The translations under genes and the position numbers were made by a program. A stretch of DNA of 39,292 nucleotides. It comes from Providencia vermicola. Lineage in GTDB: Bacteria; Pseudomonadota; Gammaproteobacteria; Enterobacterales; Enterobacteriaceae. The DNA lies in the NCBI RefSeq assembly GCF_020381325.1, contig NZ_JAGSPI010000016.1:1-39292 (forward strand), written 5' to 3'. The notes under the pieces are model-generated. The model was given only the letters and a program-made list of their open reading frames with translations, searched no databases and was not told where the DNA came from. Below are positions 8,393 to 17,975 of the stretch, in pieces; the first letter of the stretch is position 1, and the number at the start of each line of letters is the position of its first letter.

Positions 8393-10384
8393 ATGACGAC
8401 TCGTAAAACCCTTGCTAATGCTATCCGCTTTCTAAGTATGGATGCGGTTCAAAAAGCAAAATCAGGGCATCCTGGCGCGCCAATGGGCATGGCTGATATT
8501 GCTGAAGTACTGTGGCGTGACCATATGAATCATAACCCAGCAAACCCACACTGGGCGGATCGTGACCGTTTTGTGCTGTCAAACGGCCATGGTTCAATGC
8601 TGATTTATAGCTTGCTGCATCTCACTGGTTATGACTTATCTATCGAAGAGTTAAAAAACTTCCGCCAATTACACTCTAAAACACCGGGCCACCCAGAATA
8701 TGGCTATACTCCAGGTGTTGAAACAACAACGGGTCCTTTAGGCCAAGGTATTGCAAACGCAGTCGGCTTTGCGATTGCAGAGCGCACATTAGCGGCGCAA
8801 TTCAACCGTCCTGGCCATGATGTTGTTGATCACCACACTTATGTCTTCATGGGTGATGGTTGTATGATGGAAGGTATCTCGCACGAAGCATGTTCTTTAG
8901 CGGGTACACTGAAATTAAATAAACTGATCGCATTCTATGATGACAACGGCATCTCTATTGATGGTGAAGTTGAAGGTTGGTTTACTGATGATACCGCTGC
9001 GCGCTTTGAGTCTTATGGCTGGCATGTTATTCGTGACATCGATGGTCACGATGCATCGCAAATCAATGCTGCTGTCAATGAAGCGAAAAAAGCAGATAAA
9101 CCAACGCTGATTATGTGCAAAACCATCATTGGTTTTGGTTCACCAAATAAAGCAGGTTCTGAATCTGTTCACGGTGCGCCATTAGGTGATGCTGAAATTG
9201 CAGCAACACGTGAAGCACTGGGCTGGAAATTCGGACCTTTCGAAATTCCACAAGATATCTATGACGCTTGGGATGCACGTAAAGCAGGCGAAGCGAAACA
9301 AAAAGCGTGGGATGAGAAATTTGCAGCTTATGCGGCTAACTTCCCTGAATTAGCGGCTGAATTTACCCGTCGTATGAACGGTGAATTACCTGCAAACTTT
9401 GATGCAGAAGCGAAAAAATTCGTTGAAACACTGCAACAAAACCCTGCCAACATTGCTAGCCGTAAAGCATCACAAAATGCATTGGAAGCTTTCGGTAAAG
9501 TATTACCTGAGTTTATGGGTGGTTCTGCTGACTTAGCACCAAGTAACTTAACCATGTGGTCAGGCTCTAAAGCCCTGAATGTAGACCCAGCGGGTAACTA
9601 CATTCATTATGGCGTACGTGAATTTGGTATGTCTGCCATCATGAATGGTATTGCATTACACGGCGGTTTCATTCCTTACGGTGCAACCTTCCTGATGTTC
9701 GTCGAATATGCGCGTAATGCTGTGCGTATGGCTGCGCTGATGAAAGTTCGTAGCATCTTTGTTTACACTCACGACTCTATCGGTCTGGGTGAAGATGGCC
9801 CAACTCACCAACCTGTTGAGCAGCTGGCAAGCCTGCGTGTAACACCAAACGTCAGCACATGGCGTCCGTGCGACCAAGTTGAGTCTGCGGTTGCATGGAA
9901 ATATGCAGTTGAGCGTAAAGATGGCCCAAGCGCACTGATTTTCTCTCGTCAGAACTTAGAGCAGCAACCTCGCACCGCTGAGCAATTAGCGAATATCGAG
10001 AAAGGGGCTTATATTCTGAAAGATTGTGCAGGTACGCCTGAGCTTATCTTCATTGCGACGGGTTCTGAAGTTGAATTAGCCGTTAAAGCTGCAGACCAAC
10101 TCACCTCCGAAGGCCGCAAAGTTCGCGTTGTTTCAATGCCATCTACGGATGCATTTGATAAACAAGATGCTGCGTACCGTGAAGCTGTTTTACCTGCAAA
10201 TGTTAGCGCTCGTGTGGCTATCGAAGCGGGTATTGCAGACTACTGGTTCAAATACACGGGCTTAAACGGTGCTATCATCGGTATGCATACCTTTGGTGAA
10301 TCTGCGCCAGCCGAAGAACTGTACAAAGAGTTCGGCATTACTGTGGAAAAAGCAGTTGAAGCTGCGAAATCTCTTCTGAAATAA
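8393..10384 (+). CDS. tktA: Transketolase
   Basis: This thiamine-diphosphate enzyme of the non-oxidative pentose phosphate pathway transfers two-carbon ketol units between ketose donors and aldose acceptors. It is 663 residues, the same length as E. coli TktA. The N-terminal [13 protein letters not shown] has H26 at the active site. [12 protein letters not shown] is the ThDP/metal motif, and [10 protein letters not shown] carries the catalytic glutamate. [15 protein letters not shown] lines the substrate channel, and the C-terminal domain has [16 protein letters not shown] lies about 8 bases before the start. It is followed by an intrinsic terminator and then epd-pgk-fbaA, the usual enterobacterial cluster supplying erythrose-4-phosphate and triose metabolism. 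Confidence 0.98.
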   Translation: MTTRKTLANAIRFLSMDAVQKAKSGHPGAPMGMADIAEVLWRDHMNHNPANPHWADRDRFVLSNGHGSMLIYSLLHLTGYDLSIEELKNFRQLHSKTPGHPEYGYTPGVETTTGPLGQGIANAVGFAIAERTLAAQFNRPGHDVVDHHTYVFMGDGCMMEGISHEACSLAGTLKLNKLIAFYDDNGISIDGEVEGWFTDDTAARFESYGWHVIRDIDGHDASQINAAVNEAKKADKPTLIMCKTIIGFGSPNKAGSESVHGAPLGDAEIAATREALGWKFGPFEIPQDIYDAWDARKAGEAKQKAWDEKFAAYAANFPELAAEFTRRMNGELPANFDAEAKKFVETLQQNPANIASRKASQNALEAFGKVLPEFMGGSADLAPSNLTMWSGSKALNVDPAGNYIHYGVREFGMSAIMNGIALHGGFIPYGATFLMFVEYARNAVRMAALMKVRSIFVYTHDSIGLGEDGPTHQPVEQLASLRVTPNVSTWRPCDQVESAVAWKYAVERKDGPSALIFSRQNLEQQPRTAEQLANIEKGAYILKDCAGTPELIFIATGSEVELAVKAADQLTSEGRKVRVVSMPSTDAFDKQDAAYREAVLPANVSARVAIEAGIADYWFKYTGLNGAIIGMHTFGESAPAEELYKEFGITVEKAVEAAKSLLK

Positions 10385-10441
10385 GTCAGTTAATGATGGG
10401 GTATTCATGCGCTGAATGCCCTGTATAAGCTTATTTTGCTG

Positions 10442-10477
10442 AACAACGCCTAGCAAATCGTTAGGCGTTGTTTTTTT
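10442..10477 (+). terminator. Intrinsic terminator of tktA
   Basis: AACAACGCCTA (10442-10452) pairs perfectly with TAGGCGTTGTT (10462-10472) and runs into a seven-T tail (10471-10477). The stem is GC-rich, typical of a strong Rho-independent terminator. Confidence 0.9.
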
Positions 10478-10541
10478 GTGCACCAATCGATGATTTCCTA
10501 TTGCGTTCTGTGACTTTATCCCTTAATCTAATTCCAGATTA

Positions 10542-10557
10542 GCTGAACCGTTTCAGT
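10542..10557. promoter_or_regulatory. Cra (FruR) operator upstream of epd
   Basis: GCTGAACCGTTTCAGT closely matches the Cra half-site palindrome TGAAnCGnTTCA. In E. coli, Cra is known to control the epd-pgk-fbaA operon, so both sequence and context agree. It lies about 145 bases upstream of the epd start. Confidence 0.75.
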
Positions 10558-10585
10558 GGTGTGGGGTTCAATGAAAAAATATTTT

Positions 10586-10611
10586 AAAAGTGTCGGTTAC
10601 AGCACACTTTT
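10586..10611. promoter_or_regulatory. CRP-like palindrome upstream of epd
   Basis: AAAAGTGT and ACACTTTT form an exact 8-bp inverted repeat with a 10-base spacer. The centre gives TGTCG-N6-GCACA, the spacing of a CRP site with about 7 of 10 core matches. The E. coli epd operon is CRP-activated, so a CRP role is plausible but unproven. Confidence 0.4.
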
Positions 10612-10700
10612 GATGTTTAACAGCTAAAATGAGCAGTAGAGTGAGTGCGAGTCAGTTATCCTTAGCAACCGTGTGATTTTGCTCATATACAAGGTGTGGA

Positions 10701-11720
10701 ATGGCAATCAGGGTGGCAATAAATGGCTTTGGTCGAATTGGTCGAAGCGTTTTAAGAGCGTTATATGAATCGAGCCGTCGGGCAGAGATTGTCGTTGTTG
10801 CAATTAACGAACTTGCTGAACCAGAAGGCATCGCGCATTTGCTGAAGTATGATTCCAGCCATGGGCGTTTTGCGTGGGATGTGAGACTTAATGGTTCACT
10901 TTTGCAAGTCGGCGATGACAATATCCGCTTATTTCACCAAACCGATATCCGTGATTTGCCGTGGAAAGAACTCGGTATTGATATTGTCCTTGATTGCAGT
11001 GGGGCATATGGCTCCCGTGATGATGGCTTAATGCACATCGCGGCAGGCGCTAAAAAAGTGCTATTCTCTCACCCAGGTACTGATGACCTTGATGCCACTG
11101 TTGTCTATGGCGTTAACCACGAAAGCTTAACGGCTTCAGACAATATCGTGTCAAACGCATCTTGCACCACGAACTGCATTATCCCGATTATTAAATTGCT
11201 TGATGAGGCATTTACGATTGAGTCAGGAACCGTTACGACGATCCACGCATCAATGAATGACCAACCCGTTATCGATGCCTATCATAAAGATTTACGAAGA
11301 ACGCGCGCTGCCAGCCAATCTATTATTCCAGTTGATACGAAATTAGCTGCGGGGATTACGCGAATTTTTCCGAAGTTCAAAGATCATTTTGAAGCCATCT
11401 CTGTCCGTGTACCGACAACCAATGTGACAGCAATTGATTTGAGTGTTACCGTACATGACGATGTCTGTGTTGAAAAAGTGAACCAACTACTGCGAAGCGC
11501 CGCACAGGGGCATTTTCGTGGTATAGTGGACTACACAGAACTACCGTTAGTCTCGATGGATTTTAATCATGATCCACACAGTGCTATTATCGATGGTACG
11601 CAAACGCGAGTTAGCGGAAAGCATTTAATAAAAACCCTCGTTTGGTGTGATAACGAATGGGGGTTTGCTAACCGGATGCTAGATACAACGCTAGCGATGG
11701 CAGCAACAGGTTTAAACTAA
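10701..11720 (+). CDS. epd: D-erythrose-4-phosphate dehydrogenase
   Basis: This NAD-dependent enzyme oxidises erythrose-4-phosphate to 4-phosphoerythronate in pyridoxal-5'-phosphate synthesis. It is a GAPDH paralogue of 339 residues, identical in length to E. coli Epd. It has an N-terminal Rossmann motif [10 protein letters not shown], catalytic C155 in SNASCTTN, H182 in TTIHA, and the C-terminal [15 protein letters not shown]. Epd rather than GapA is indicated by the [18 protein letters not shown] segment and by its place between tktA and pgk. The start has AAGGTGTGGA directly upstream. It is probably transcribed with pgk and fbaA under Cra/CRP-type control. Confidence 0.97.
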   Translation: MAIRVAINGFGRIGRSVLRALYESSRRAEIVVVAINELAEPEGIAHLLKYDSSHGRFAWDVRLNGSLLQVGDDNIRLFHQTDIRDLPWKELGIDIVLDCSGAYGSRDDGLMHIAAGAKKVLFSHPGTDDLDATVVYGVNHESLTASDNIVSNASCTTNCIIPIIKLLDEAFTIESGTVTTIHASMNDQPVIDAYHKDLRRTRAASQSIIPVDTKLAAGITRIFPKFKDHFEAISVRVPTTNVTAIDLSVTVHDDVCVEKVNQLLRSAAQGHFRGIVDYTELPLVSMDFNHDPHSAIIDGTQTRVSGKHLIKTLVWCDNEWGFANRMLDTTLAMAATGLN

Positions 11721-11813
11721 TTGGCTACTGACAGACAGCAGGGCATGATAACCTTTTCGCCTCTGCCCAGTAGTTGATGGAAACTTTATAGAGAATCAAC
11801 AAGAGGATTCACC

Positions 11814-12977
11814 ATGTCTGTAATTAAGATGACCGATTTAGACTTAGCGGGTAAACGCGTTTTTATTCGTTCTGACTTAAACGTTCCTGTCAAAGATGGC
11901 AAAGTTACTTCTGATGCACGTATCCGTGCTTCATTACCAACAATCGAAGCTGCTCTGAAGCAAGGCGCTAAAGTCATGGTCACTTCTCACCTCGGTCGCC
12001 CGACTGAAGGCGAGTACAACGAAGAGTTTTCACTGCAACCTGTTGTTGACTATCTGGCAGATAAAATCGATTACCCTGTTCGTTTAGTCAAAGACTATTT
12101 AAATGGCATTGATATTGCCGCTGGTGAGTTAGTCGTTCTGGAAAACGTTCGCTTTAATAAAGGCGAGAAAAAAGACGACGAAACACTGTCAAAACAATAT
12201 GCTGCATTATGTGATGTGTATGTGATGGATGCATTTGGTACGGCTCACCGTGCTCAAGCGTCAACTCATGGCGTGGCAAAATTCTCACCCGTTGCATGTG
12301 CAGGTCCATTGTTAAGCAATGAGTTAGAAGCATTAGGTAAAGCACTGGGTAACCCAGCGCGCCCAATGGTGGCGATTGTGGGAGGTTCTAAGGTCTCCAC
12401 AAAACTGACTGTGTTAGATTCACTGTCTAAAATCGCTGACCAACTGATTGTGGGTGGCGGTATTGCAAATACCTTTATCGCAGCAGAAGGCAACAATGTG
12501 GGTCGTTCATTATATGAAGATGACTTAATTCCTGAAGCGAAAAAATTACTGGCTAATTGCCAAATTCCAGTACCGACAGATGTTCGTGTTGCCACTGAGT
12601 TCTCTGAAACCGCAGAAGCGACACTGAAATCAAGTACTGAAATCAAAGACGACGAGCAAATTCTGGACTTAGGCGATGAATCAGCGCAGCGTTTGGCTGA
12701 AATCCTGAAAAATGCCAAAACCATTCTGTGGAATGGCCCAGTTGGTGTATTTGAATTCCCTAACTTCCGTAAAGGAACTGAAATCGTTGCAAAAGCCATC
12801 GCAGACAGCGATGCATTCTCCATCGCGGGTGGTGGTGATACATTAGCGGCTATCGATTTATTCGGTATCGCAGACAAAATTTCATATATCTCTACGGGTG
12901 GCGGTGCTTTCCTTGAGTTCGTTGAAGGTAAAAAGCTCCCTGCCGTTGTGATGCTAGAAGAACGTGCTAAAGCGTAA
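11814..12977 (+). CDS. pgk: Phosphoglycerate kinase
   Basis: This glycolytic enzyme catalyses the reversible phosphate transfer between 1,3-bisphosphoglycerate and ADP. It is 387 residues, as in E. coli. Motifs are RSDLNVPV (residues 19-26), [12 protein letters not shown], the hinge-region GGSKVSTK, and the nucleotide-binding GGGDT (339-343) with STGGGAFLE (360-368). The start has AAGAGG eight bases upstream. It follows epd by 93 bases. That gap has an imperfect folded element (GGGCA/TGCCC nested with CTACTG/CAGTAG), perhaps for mRNA processing. An antisense open frame of about 200 codons inside it is a codon-bias shadow. Confidence 0.98.
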   Translation: MSVIKMTDLDLAGKRVFIRSDLNVPVKDGKVTSDARIRASLPTIEAALKQGAKVMVTSHLGRPTEGEYNEEFSLQPVVDYLADKIDYPVRLVKDYLNGIDIAAGELVVLENVRFNKGEKKDDETLSKQYAALCDVYVMDAFGTAHRAQASTHGVAKFSPVACAGPLLSNELEALGKALGNPARPMVAIVGGSKVSTKLTVLDSLSKIADQLIVGGGIANTFIAAEGNNVGRSLYEDDLIPEAKKLLANCQIPVPTDVRVATEFSETAEATLKSSTEIKDDEQILDLGDESAQRLAEILKNAKTILWNGPVGVFEFPNFRKGTEIVAKAIADSDAFSIAGGGDTLAAIDLFGIADKISYISTGGGAFLEFVEGKKLPAVVMLEERAKA

Positions 12978-12993
12978 TTAATTGTTCATACAC

Positions 12994-13017
12994 AACAGGC
13001 AGCGTAGGCTGCCTGTT
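12994..13017 (+). terminator. Intercistronic hairpin between pgk and fbaA
   Basis: AACAGGCAGC (12994-13003) and GCTGCCTGTT (13008-13017) form a perfect 10-bp stem with the tetraloop GTAG. It lacks a proper T-run, so it is more likely a partial terminator or an mRNA-stabilising/processing element that adjusts aldolase expression. Confidence 0.55.
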
Positions 13018-13036
13018 TACCACAGGACCTTTTCAC

Positions 13037-14113
13037 ATGTCTAAAATTTTTGATTTTGTTAAACCGGGTGTTATCACGGGTGATGATGTACAGAAAGTTT
13101 TCGCAGTTGCCAAAGAAAATAACTTTGCATTGCCAGCGGTGAACTGTGTTGGTACGGATTCAATTAACGCCGTACTCGAAGCGGCCGCGAAAGTGCGTGC
13201 GCCTGTTATTGTTCAGTTTTCAAACGGCGGTGCAGCATTTATCGCAGGTAAAGGTTTGAAAGCAGAAGGCCAACAAGCAGCGGTTTTAGGCGCGATCTCT
13301 GGTGCTTATCATGTGCATCAAATGGCTGAACACTATGGTGTGCCAGTTATTCTGCATACTGACCATTGTGCAAAAAAATTACTGCCATGGATCGACGGCT
13401 TGTTAGATGCAGGTGAAAAGCACTATGCGAAAACAGGTAAACCACTGTTCTCTTCTCACATGATTGACCTGTCAGAAGAAACGCTGGAAGAAAACATCGA
13501 AATCTGTGCTAAATACTTAGCGCGTATGGCTAAAATCGATATGACGTTGGAAATCGAATTAGGCTGTACGGGTGGTGAAGAAGATGGTGTTGATAACACA
13601 GGTATGGACAGCTCTGAACTGTATACTCAACCAGAAGACGTTGCATACGCATACGAGAAACTTAATGCAGTAAGCCCACGTTTCACTATCGCAGCATCTT
13701 TCGGTAACGTTCACGGTGTTTATAAGCCAGGTAACGTTCAATTAACGCCAAAAATTCTGCGTAACTCACAAGACTACGTTTCAGAAAAATATAACCTGCC
13801 ACACAACAGCTTAGACTTCGTATTCCACGGTGGTTCTGGCTCAAGTGCTGCTGAAATCAAAGAAGCAGTTAGCTACGGTGTTATCAAAATGAACATCGAT
13901 ACTGATACTCAGTGGGCAACTTGGGATGGTATTTTACAGTACTACAAAAAGAACGAAGGCTATCTGCAAGGTCAGTTAGGCAACCCAGAAGGTGCAGATA
14001 AACCTAACAAAAAATACTACGACCCGCGTGTATGGCTGCGTAAAGCACAAGATTCAATGGTTGTTCGTTTAGAACAAGCTTTCAAAGAACTGAACTGTGT
14101 TGATGTTCTGTAA
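13037..14113 (+). CDS. fbaA: Class II fructose-bisphosphate aldolase
   Basis: This zinc-dependent aldolase interconverts fructose-1,6-bisphosphate with dihydroxyacetone phosphate and glyceraldehyde-3-phosphate. It is 358 residues. The catalytic D109 is next to zinc ligand H110 (LHTDHC), with further zinc ligands H226 (FGNVHGVYK) and H264 (FHGGSGSS). The ELGCTGGEEDGVDN loop carries the E181/E182 acid. It is the last gene of the epd-pgk-fbaA cluster, 59 bases after pgk, and ends at a strong terminator shared with the convergent LysR gene. Confidence 0.98.
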   Translation: MSKIFDFVKPGVITGDDVQKVFAVAKENNFALPAVNCVGTDSINAVLEAAAKVRAPVIVQFSNGGAAFIAGKGLKAEGQQAAVLGAISGAYHVHQMAEHYGVPVILHTDHCAKKLLPWIDGLLDAGEKHYAKTGKPLFSSHMIDLSEETLEENIEICAKYLARMAKIDMTLEIELGCTGGEEDGVDNTGMDSSELYTQPEDVAYAYEKLNAVSPRFTIAASFGNVHGVYKPGNVQLTPKILRNSQDYVSEKYNLPHNSLDFVFHGGSGSSAAEIKEAVSYGVIKMNIDTDTQWATWDGILQYYKKNEGYLQGQLGNPEGADKPNKKYYDPRVWLRKAQDSMVVRLEQAFKELNCVDVL

Positions 14114-14138
14114 TTAATACAGACTTAGTTTTGAATTG

Positions 14139-14176
14139 AAAATCCCCCAGTAAGGTGACTTGCTGGGGGATTTTTT
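14139..14176. terminator. Strong bidirectional terminator after fbaA
   Basis: AAAATCCCCCAG (14139-14150) pairs with CTGGGGGATTTT (14163-14174), the stem continuing inward through AAG/CTT to a small loop. A-runs and T-runs flank both sides, so it can serve fbaA and the convergent LysR gene, whose stop codon (14175-14177) overlaps its edge. Confidence 0.92.
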
Positions 14177-15047
14177 ATGGTTTTTCACTGGCCTGTGAAA
14201 GTAATTTTAAAAATAATGCTTCACTTTGTGCTAATGGTTTACTTGATTCTGTTATCGCACAAATACGGTTTTGGAAAACAGGGGAATTAGCTACTTCAAC
14301 GAGGGCATGACGTGCATTAATATGAGAGGCATAGTTTTCTGGCAAAATTCCAACATAGTGTCCAGAAGCGATAAATGCTGCAACAGCTTCTAAACCTGCT
14401 GCATCAGGGCCCTTATTAAATTCTCCAGAAGCTAGAACACTTTCAGTGAACGGATGTGGGCGATAAACCAGTGCTAAATTATACTTATTTTTAGCACTAC
14501 TTTCTGAAGTATACAATTTATGCTTTTCAATAAATAAAAATTGATAGTTGAAGCGGCTATTTTCATGAAATTGGCCACGGATACCAATTTGAATTGTCCG
14601 ATCACTCAAAGCTCGATTTAATTGATTATGATTGAGCACAATGAGTTCTAGCTTTACATGTGGTGCAGCTTCAGTGAATTTAGCAATAGCAGAAGAAAGA
14701 TGACATTGTGGGTTGGTCAGTATATGTTCAACAACACCAATAACCAGCACGCCTGATAAGATCCCTTGTAGTTCATCGACTTCTGTTTTTATATTATCGA
14801 GTGCTTTAAGTGCAGTGTTGGCTTTTTTAATAACTAATAGCCCTGATTCTGTCAGCTTAAAGCCAGATGGCCCTCGTTCACAAAGTTGAACACTCAGTTT
14901 TTCTTCGATTTCACGTATATGCCGACTGATGGATGCTTTGGACATATTGAGTTTTTTTTCAGCAATCGAAAAACCGCCAGCTTCGGCAACAGAAATAAAA
15001 ACACGTAATGATTTTAAATCTTTTTCTGTAAGTTTTTTATTATGCAT
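14175..15047 (-). CDS. LysR-family transcriptional regulator (divergent from gltS-like/ureohydrolase operon)
   Basis: This is a LysR-type regulator of 290 residues. The N-terminal winged HTH covers about residues 10-68 (LKSLRVFISVAEAGGFSIAEKKLN, then MSKASISRHIREIEEKL). The C-terminal effector domain is periplasmic-binding-protein-like (GVLVIGVVEHIL, GIRGQF, AFIASGHYVGILP). It is transcribed away from the GltS-like transporter gene across a 279-base gap, the classic layout for a LysR protein controlling its divergent neighbour. A T-N11-A palindrome at 15172-15190 is a candidate binding site. The effector is unknown, perhaps the ureohydrolase substrate or product. Confidence 0.9.
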   Translation of the reverse strand: MHNKKLTEKDLKSLRVFISVAEAGGFSIAEKKLNMSKASISRHIREIEEKLSVQLCERGPSGFKLTESGLLVIKKANTALKALDNIKTEVDELQGILSGVLVIGVVEHILTNPQCHLSSAIAKFTEAAPHVKLELIVLNHNQLNRALSDRTIQIGIRGQFHENSRFNYQFLFIEKHKLYTSESSAKNKYNLALVYRPHPFTESVLASGEFNKGPDAAGLEAVAAFIASGHYVGILPENYASHINARHALVEVANSPVFQNRICAITESSKPLAQSEALFLKLLSQASEKP

Positions 15048-15171
15048 ATTTTTACCTATTTCGTGAATTCAATCACTTATTGCTAATTTATCTCAATTTT
15101 TAGCTAGATACAAATAGCCTAAATCTACTATTTTATTTTAATGATTAAAATTGTTTTTATTAATTTTAAAA

Positions 15172-15190
15172 GGTTTCATTTTATGAAACC
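15172..15190. promoter_or_regulatory. Candidate LysR operator (T-N11-A palindrome)
   Basis: GGTTTCAT-TTT-ATGAAACC is a perfect 8-bp inverted repeat containing a T-N11-A core. It lies between the divergent LysR and gltS-like genes. The symmetry and position suit a LysR-type binding site, but this is inferred. Confidence 0.6.
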
Positions 15191-15326
15191 AAGGGGTCAA
15201 AAATATCACTTTTATTATTAAAAAACATGTATATCTTAAAGTTGTAGTTGTTAATAAATTATTACTAAGGTGGCGCCAAAATAATAATTAATCCAAATAT
15301 ATATAAATACAAAAGGATTCTAATTT

Positions 15327-16547
15327 ATGGTCACAGATGAAATGTTAACAATAAATTTAGATATGATTACATTTACAGCATTAGGTGCTTTATTATTAAT
15401 TGTGAGCAATGTAATTATAAAGAAGTTTCCATTTTTTATGAAATATTCAATACCTAGCCCTGTTATTGGTGGGTTTTTATTTTCCATTATTATGTGGTTA
15501 GCGTATCAATTTAATATTGTAGAATTAGGCTTTGATAATACATTATATGATTTAGCTATGTATGTGTTTTTTGTCACTATCGGACTCATGACGGGTGTCA
15601 AATTATTAGTCAGTGGTGGGAAAATATTACTTATTTATATGGTTATTTGCTGGGGGCTAGCATTTGCCCAAAACGGTGTCAGCATTGGGTTATCCTACAT
15701 ATTAGATATAGAACCTTTGGTTGCAATGATGGCTGGGCAAGCCTCAATGCAGGGAGGGCACGGGATGGCCGCTTCATTAGCACCACTTGTTGAGTCATTT
15801 GGCTATGATCAAGCGCTTAATGTTGGGTTGGCTGCATCAACATTTGGCTTAATTGCTGGTTCGATATTAGGTGGGCCAGTTGGTAATTGGCTAATCCAAA
15901 AAAATAAATTGAAAATTGAAACAGACCATGTTGATTTAGATAATTTAGCTGAAGTTGATGCCGAGGAAGATAAAATTAGCGCACAGAAATGTATTGTCGC
16001 AGGTGCTGCTATTTTAACTATTCTTGCAATAGGGATGCCAACGGCTAAATGGATAAGTGAAATTACAGGGTTTACAATACCAGGGCATATTTTTAGTTTA
16101 TTTGTAGGTGTTGTTTTTCATTCAATTAATGAAAGAAAGCCAATTATAAAAATATCAAGAAATACGGTGGCATTAATATCGACGATCGCATTAGAAATGT
16201 TTTTAGTGATGGCGATGATGAAATTGAAACTATGGGAGCTTTATGAGCTAGCTCTGCCATTAACGATCATATTAATATCTCAGGTTATTGCTACCATTCT
16301 TGTTGCTGTATTTATCGTGTATCGTGCATTGGGTAAAAATTATGATGCGGCAGTGATGTCTGCTGGTTTTATTGGTCATGGATTAGGTGCAACGCCAAAT
16401 GGCTTAGTTGTTATGGATGCTATCTGTAATAAATATGGTCTATTTTCAAGGAAAGCATTCATTATTATTCCTATTGCAGGAACGGTATTAACTGACATTG
16501 TCGGTGTCCCTCTATTTGTATTTTTAGCCAATACATTTGGCGGCTAA
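15327..16547 (+). CDS. GltS-family sodium/glutamate-type symporter
   Basis: This is an inner-membrane carrier of the ESS (GltS) family, 406 residues (E. coli GltS about 401). It has some ten or more hydrophobic segments and the family's repeated glycine-rich re-entrant signatures: GQASMQGGHGMAASLAP near residue 140 and GFIGHGLGATPNGLVVMDA near residue 350. The start at 15327 is favoured by AAAGGA nine bases upstream; ATG 15342 is an alternative. It lies 42 bases before a ureohydrolase gene, so it may import an acidic guanidino compound or another glutamate-like substrate for that enzyme. That is inferred from operon structure only. Confidence 0.9.
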   Translation: MVTDEMLTINLDMITFTALGALLLIVSNVIIKKFPFFMKYSIPSPVIGGFLFSIIMWLAYQFNIVELGFDNTLYDLAMYVFFVTIGLMTGVKLLVSGGKILLIYMVICWGLAFAQNGVSIGLSYILDIEPLVAMMAGQASMQGGHGMAASLAPLVESFGYDQALNVGLAASTFGLIAGSILGGPVGNWLIQKNKLKIETDHVDLDNLAEVDAEEDKISAQKCIVAGAAILTILAIGMPTAKWISEITGFTIPGHIFSLFVGVVFHSINERKPIIKISRNTVALISTIALEMFLVMAMMKLKLWELYELALPLTIILISQVIATILVAVFIVYRALGKNYDAAVMSAGFIGHGLGATPNGLVVMDAICNKYGLFSRKAFIIIPIAGTVLTDIVGVPLFVFLANTFGG

Positions 16548-16589
16548 TAAAAATAAAGAATAAATTTAAAGTTTAATAAGGAAAAGTAG

Positions 16590-17555
16590 ATGAAAAAATT
16601 AACGACAGCGCCACATGTTGGTCATAAAACATTTTTATATTCTGAACTTGCGACCGATTTAAATAATATCGAAGCTGATATTGCGATACTTGGAATGCCA
16701 TTTAGCTCTGCCTATAGCGCCCATGCTTTTACAAATGATCAATCGAGAGCACCGCAGTATTTACGTGATATGAGTGACAGAATTGTTCGGCATCCAGATC
16801 ATTATGACTTTGATATTGATGGCCCGCTATTGCAGGGACGTAAAGATATTAAATTCGTTGATTGCGGTGATGTTATCCCTGATTTATCTCAACCACTGGG
16901 TGAACATCATGAAAGAGCCGCTGAAGCAATCAGGCAATTATTAAGGGCGAATGCGTTGCCGATTATTTTAGGTGGTGACCACGGTATAACTACGCCGATT
17001 TTACAGGGATTTGATGAAGTTGGCCCAGTCACCTTAGTTCATATTGATGCTCATTTAGATTGGCGTGAAGAAGTTAATGGTGTAAATACAGGTTTGTCTA
17101 GTCCAATTCGTCGTGCATCGGAAATGAAACATATCGGTGAAATTTTTCAGATAGGTTTACGTGCTCAAGGGAGTGGACGTCCCGCAGATTATCAAGCAGC
17201 TAAAGATCATGGTGCTCATGTTATTCCTGCCTATGAACTGCATGAAGTAGGAATACAGGCAATTTTAGACCGTATCCCAGATAACTCAAATTACTATATC
17301 AGTATTGATGCAGATGGTATCGACCCAAGCATTATGCCAGGTGTAGATGGCCCTGCACCAGGTGGAGTAACTTACTTACAAGCGCGTAGCTTAATTCACG
17401 GTTTAGTGAAAAAAGGCCGGGTTGTGGGTATGGATATCGTTGAAATCACGCCAGCAAAAGATATCCCCTCTAAACTAACAGGCGTTACTGCTGGGCGCTT
17501 TGTGGTGAATTTAATAGGGGCATCTATTCGAGCAGGGTATTTCGATAAAAAATAA
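16590..17555 (+). CDS. Arginase/agmatinase-fold ureohydrolase
   Basis: This is a dinuclear-manganese amidino hydrolase of 321 residues, releasing urea (or formamide) from a guanidino (or formimino) substrate. All six metal ligands are visible: H131 (GGDHGIT), D153, H155 and D157 (HIDAHLDWRE), D240 and D242 (SIDADGIDP), plus E285 in DIVEITPAKD. The loop after the last motif reads PGVDGPAPGG, unlike the GTGTPE form common in agmatinases, so the substrate is uncertain. It is probably co-transcribed with the GltS-like carrier and controlled by the divergent LysR regulator. It is not in the E. coli speA-speB context, so I do not assign speB. Confidence 0.88.
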   Translation: MKKLTTAPHVGHKTFLYSELATDLNNIEADIAILGMPFSSAYSAHAFTNDQSRAPQYLRDMSDRIVRHPDHYDFDIDGPLLQGRKDIKFVDCGDVIPDLSQPLGEHHERAAEAIRQLLRANALPIILGGDHGITTPILQGFDEVGPVTLVHIDAHLDWREEVNGVNTGLSSPIRRASEMKHIGEIFQIGLRAQGSGRPADYQAAKDHGAHVIPAYELHEVGIQAILDRIPDNSNYYISIDADGIDPSIMPGVDGPAPGGVTYLQARSLIHGLVKKGRVVGMDIVEITPAKDIPSKLTGVTAGRFVVNLIGASIRAGYFDKK

Positions 17556-17579
17556 CGAAGTTAAATGAATGCTGACTAA

Positions 17580-17610
17580 CAGTAAAGTGGGGGGATTTCC
17601 CACTTTACTG
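17580..17610. terminator. Inverted repeat between convergent ureohydrolase and NTF2-like genes
   Basis: CAGTAAAGTGGG (17580-17591) and CCCACTTTACTG (17599-17610) form a perfect 12-bp stem with a 7-base loop. Neither side has a long T-run, but the position between converging genes suggests a bidirectional terminator. The stop codon of the minus-strand gene lies inside it. Confidence 0.7.
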
Positions 17611-17973
17611 ATTATCTGTTGGCGTTCCCTGATGAAACCTCAGTTGCCATTGATTTACTGAATTCTTTAACCATATTGATGAACGATTGGTTTGCCTTAT
17701 TTTTTCCCCTTGCTGTAATTCATAACTCATATAAGTCATCAATACTGTGTACTCACTCAATAATGTGCAGTGATAGCCTTCTGAATAAATCGTTTTTGGG
17801 GCTTCATCAATCAAAGAGGCTAAAGTATCGGGTTTATCTGTTGTGCCCCCAGAACGGCCAAATTCAAAAAAATCAAGGTGTAGGATATCTTGAAGAAAAT
17901 CGATATTTTGTCGATTAGCGGAAAAATGCAGTTTTTTTTCTAACTCAATCAGGGTATTAAATAAGGTTTCCAC
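17605..17973 (-). CDS. Small NTF2-like (DUF4440-type) protein
   Basis: This 122-residue protein resembles the DUF4440/NTF2-like cone-fold family: an N-terminal helix (LFNTLIELEKKLHFSANRQNIDFLQDILHLDFFEFGRSG) followed by strands ending in WLKNSVNQWQLRFHQGTP. The start is GTG at 17973, two bases after the LysR stop, with GGAG upstream, so it is probably translationally coupled to the regulator. Relatives are often annotated as nuclear transport factor 2 family proteins without known function. Its ligand or activity cannot be read here. Confidence 0.8.
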   Translation of the reverse strand: METLFNTLIELEKKLHFSANRQNIDFLQDILHLDFFEFGRSGGTTDKPDTLASLIDEAPKTIYSEGYHCTLLSEYTVLMTYMSYELQQGEKIRQTNRSSIWLKNSVNQWQLRFHQGTPTDNQ

Positions 17974-17975
17974 AA

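Larger units (their letters stand above)
10385..10700. other. 316-bp tktA-epd intergenic region
   Basis: This is non-coding. It holds the tktA terminator (10442-10477), a Cra-type operator (10542-10557) and a CRP-like dyad (10586-10611), listed separately. Together they mark it as the control region of the epd-pgk-fbaA operon. I see no small ORF or RNA gene. Confidence 0.7.

Noticed and set aside
12266-12877. 203-codon minus-strand open frame
   Set aside because: It is antisense to pgk, which is certain from length and motifs. The frame stays open because of codon bias in a highly expressed gene.
16590-17555. Assignment as speB (agmatinase of the speAB pathway)
   Set aside because: The catalytic motifs fit the superfamily, but the substrate loop and the GltS-like neighbour differ from speB, so only the ureohydrolase fold is claimed.
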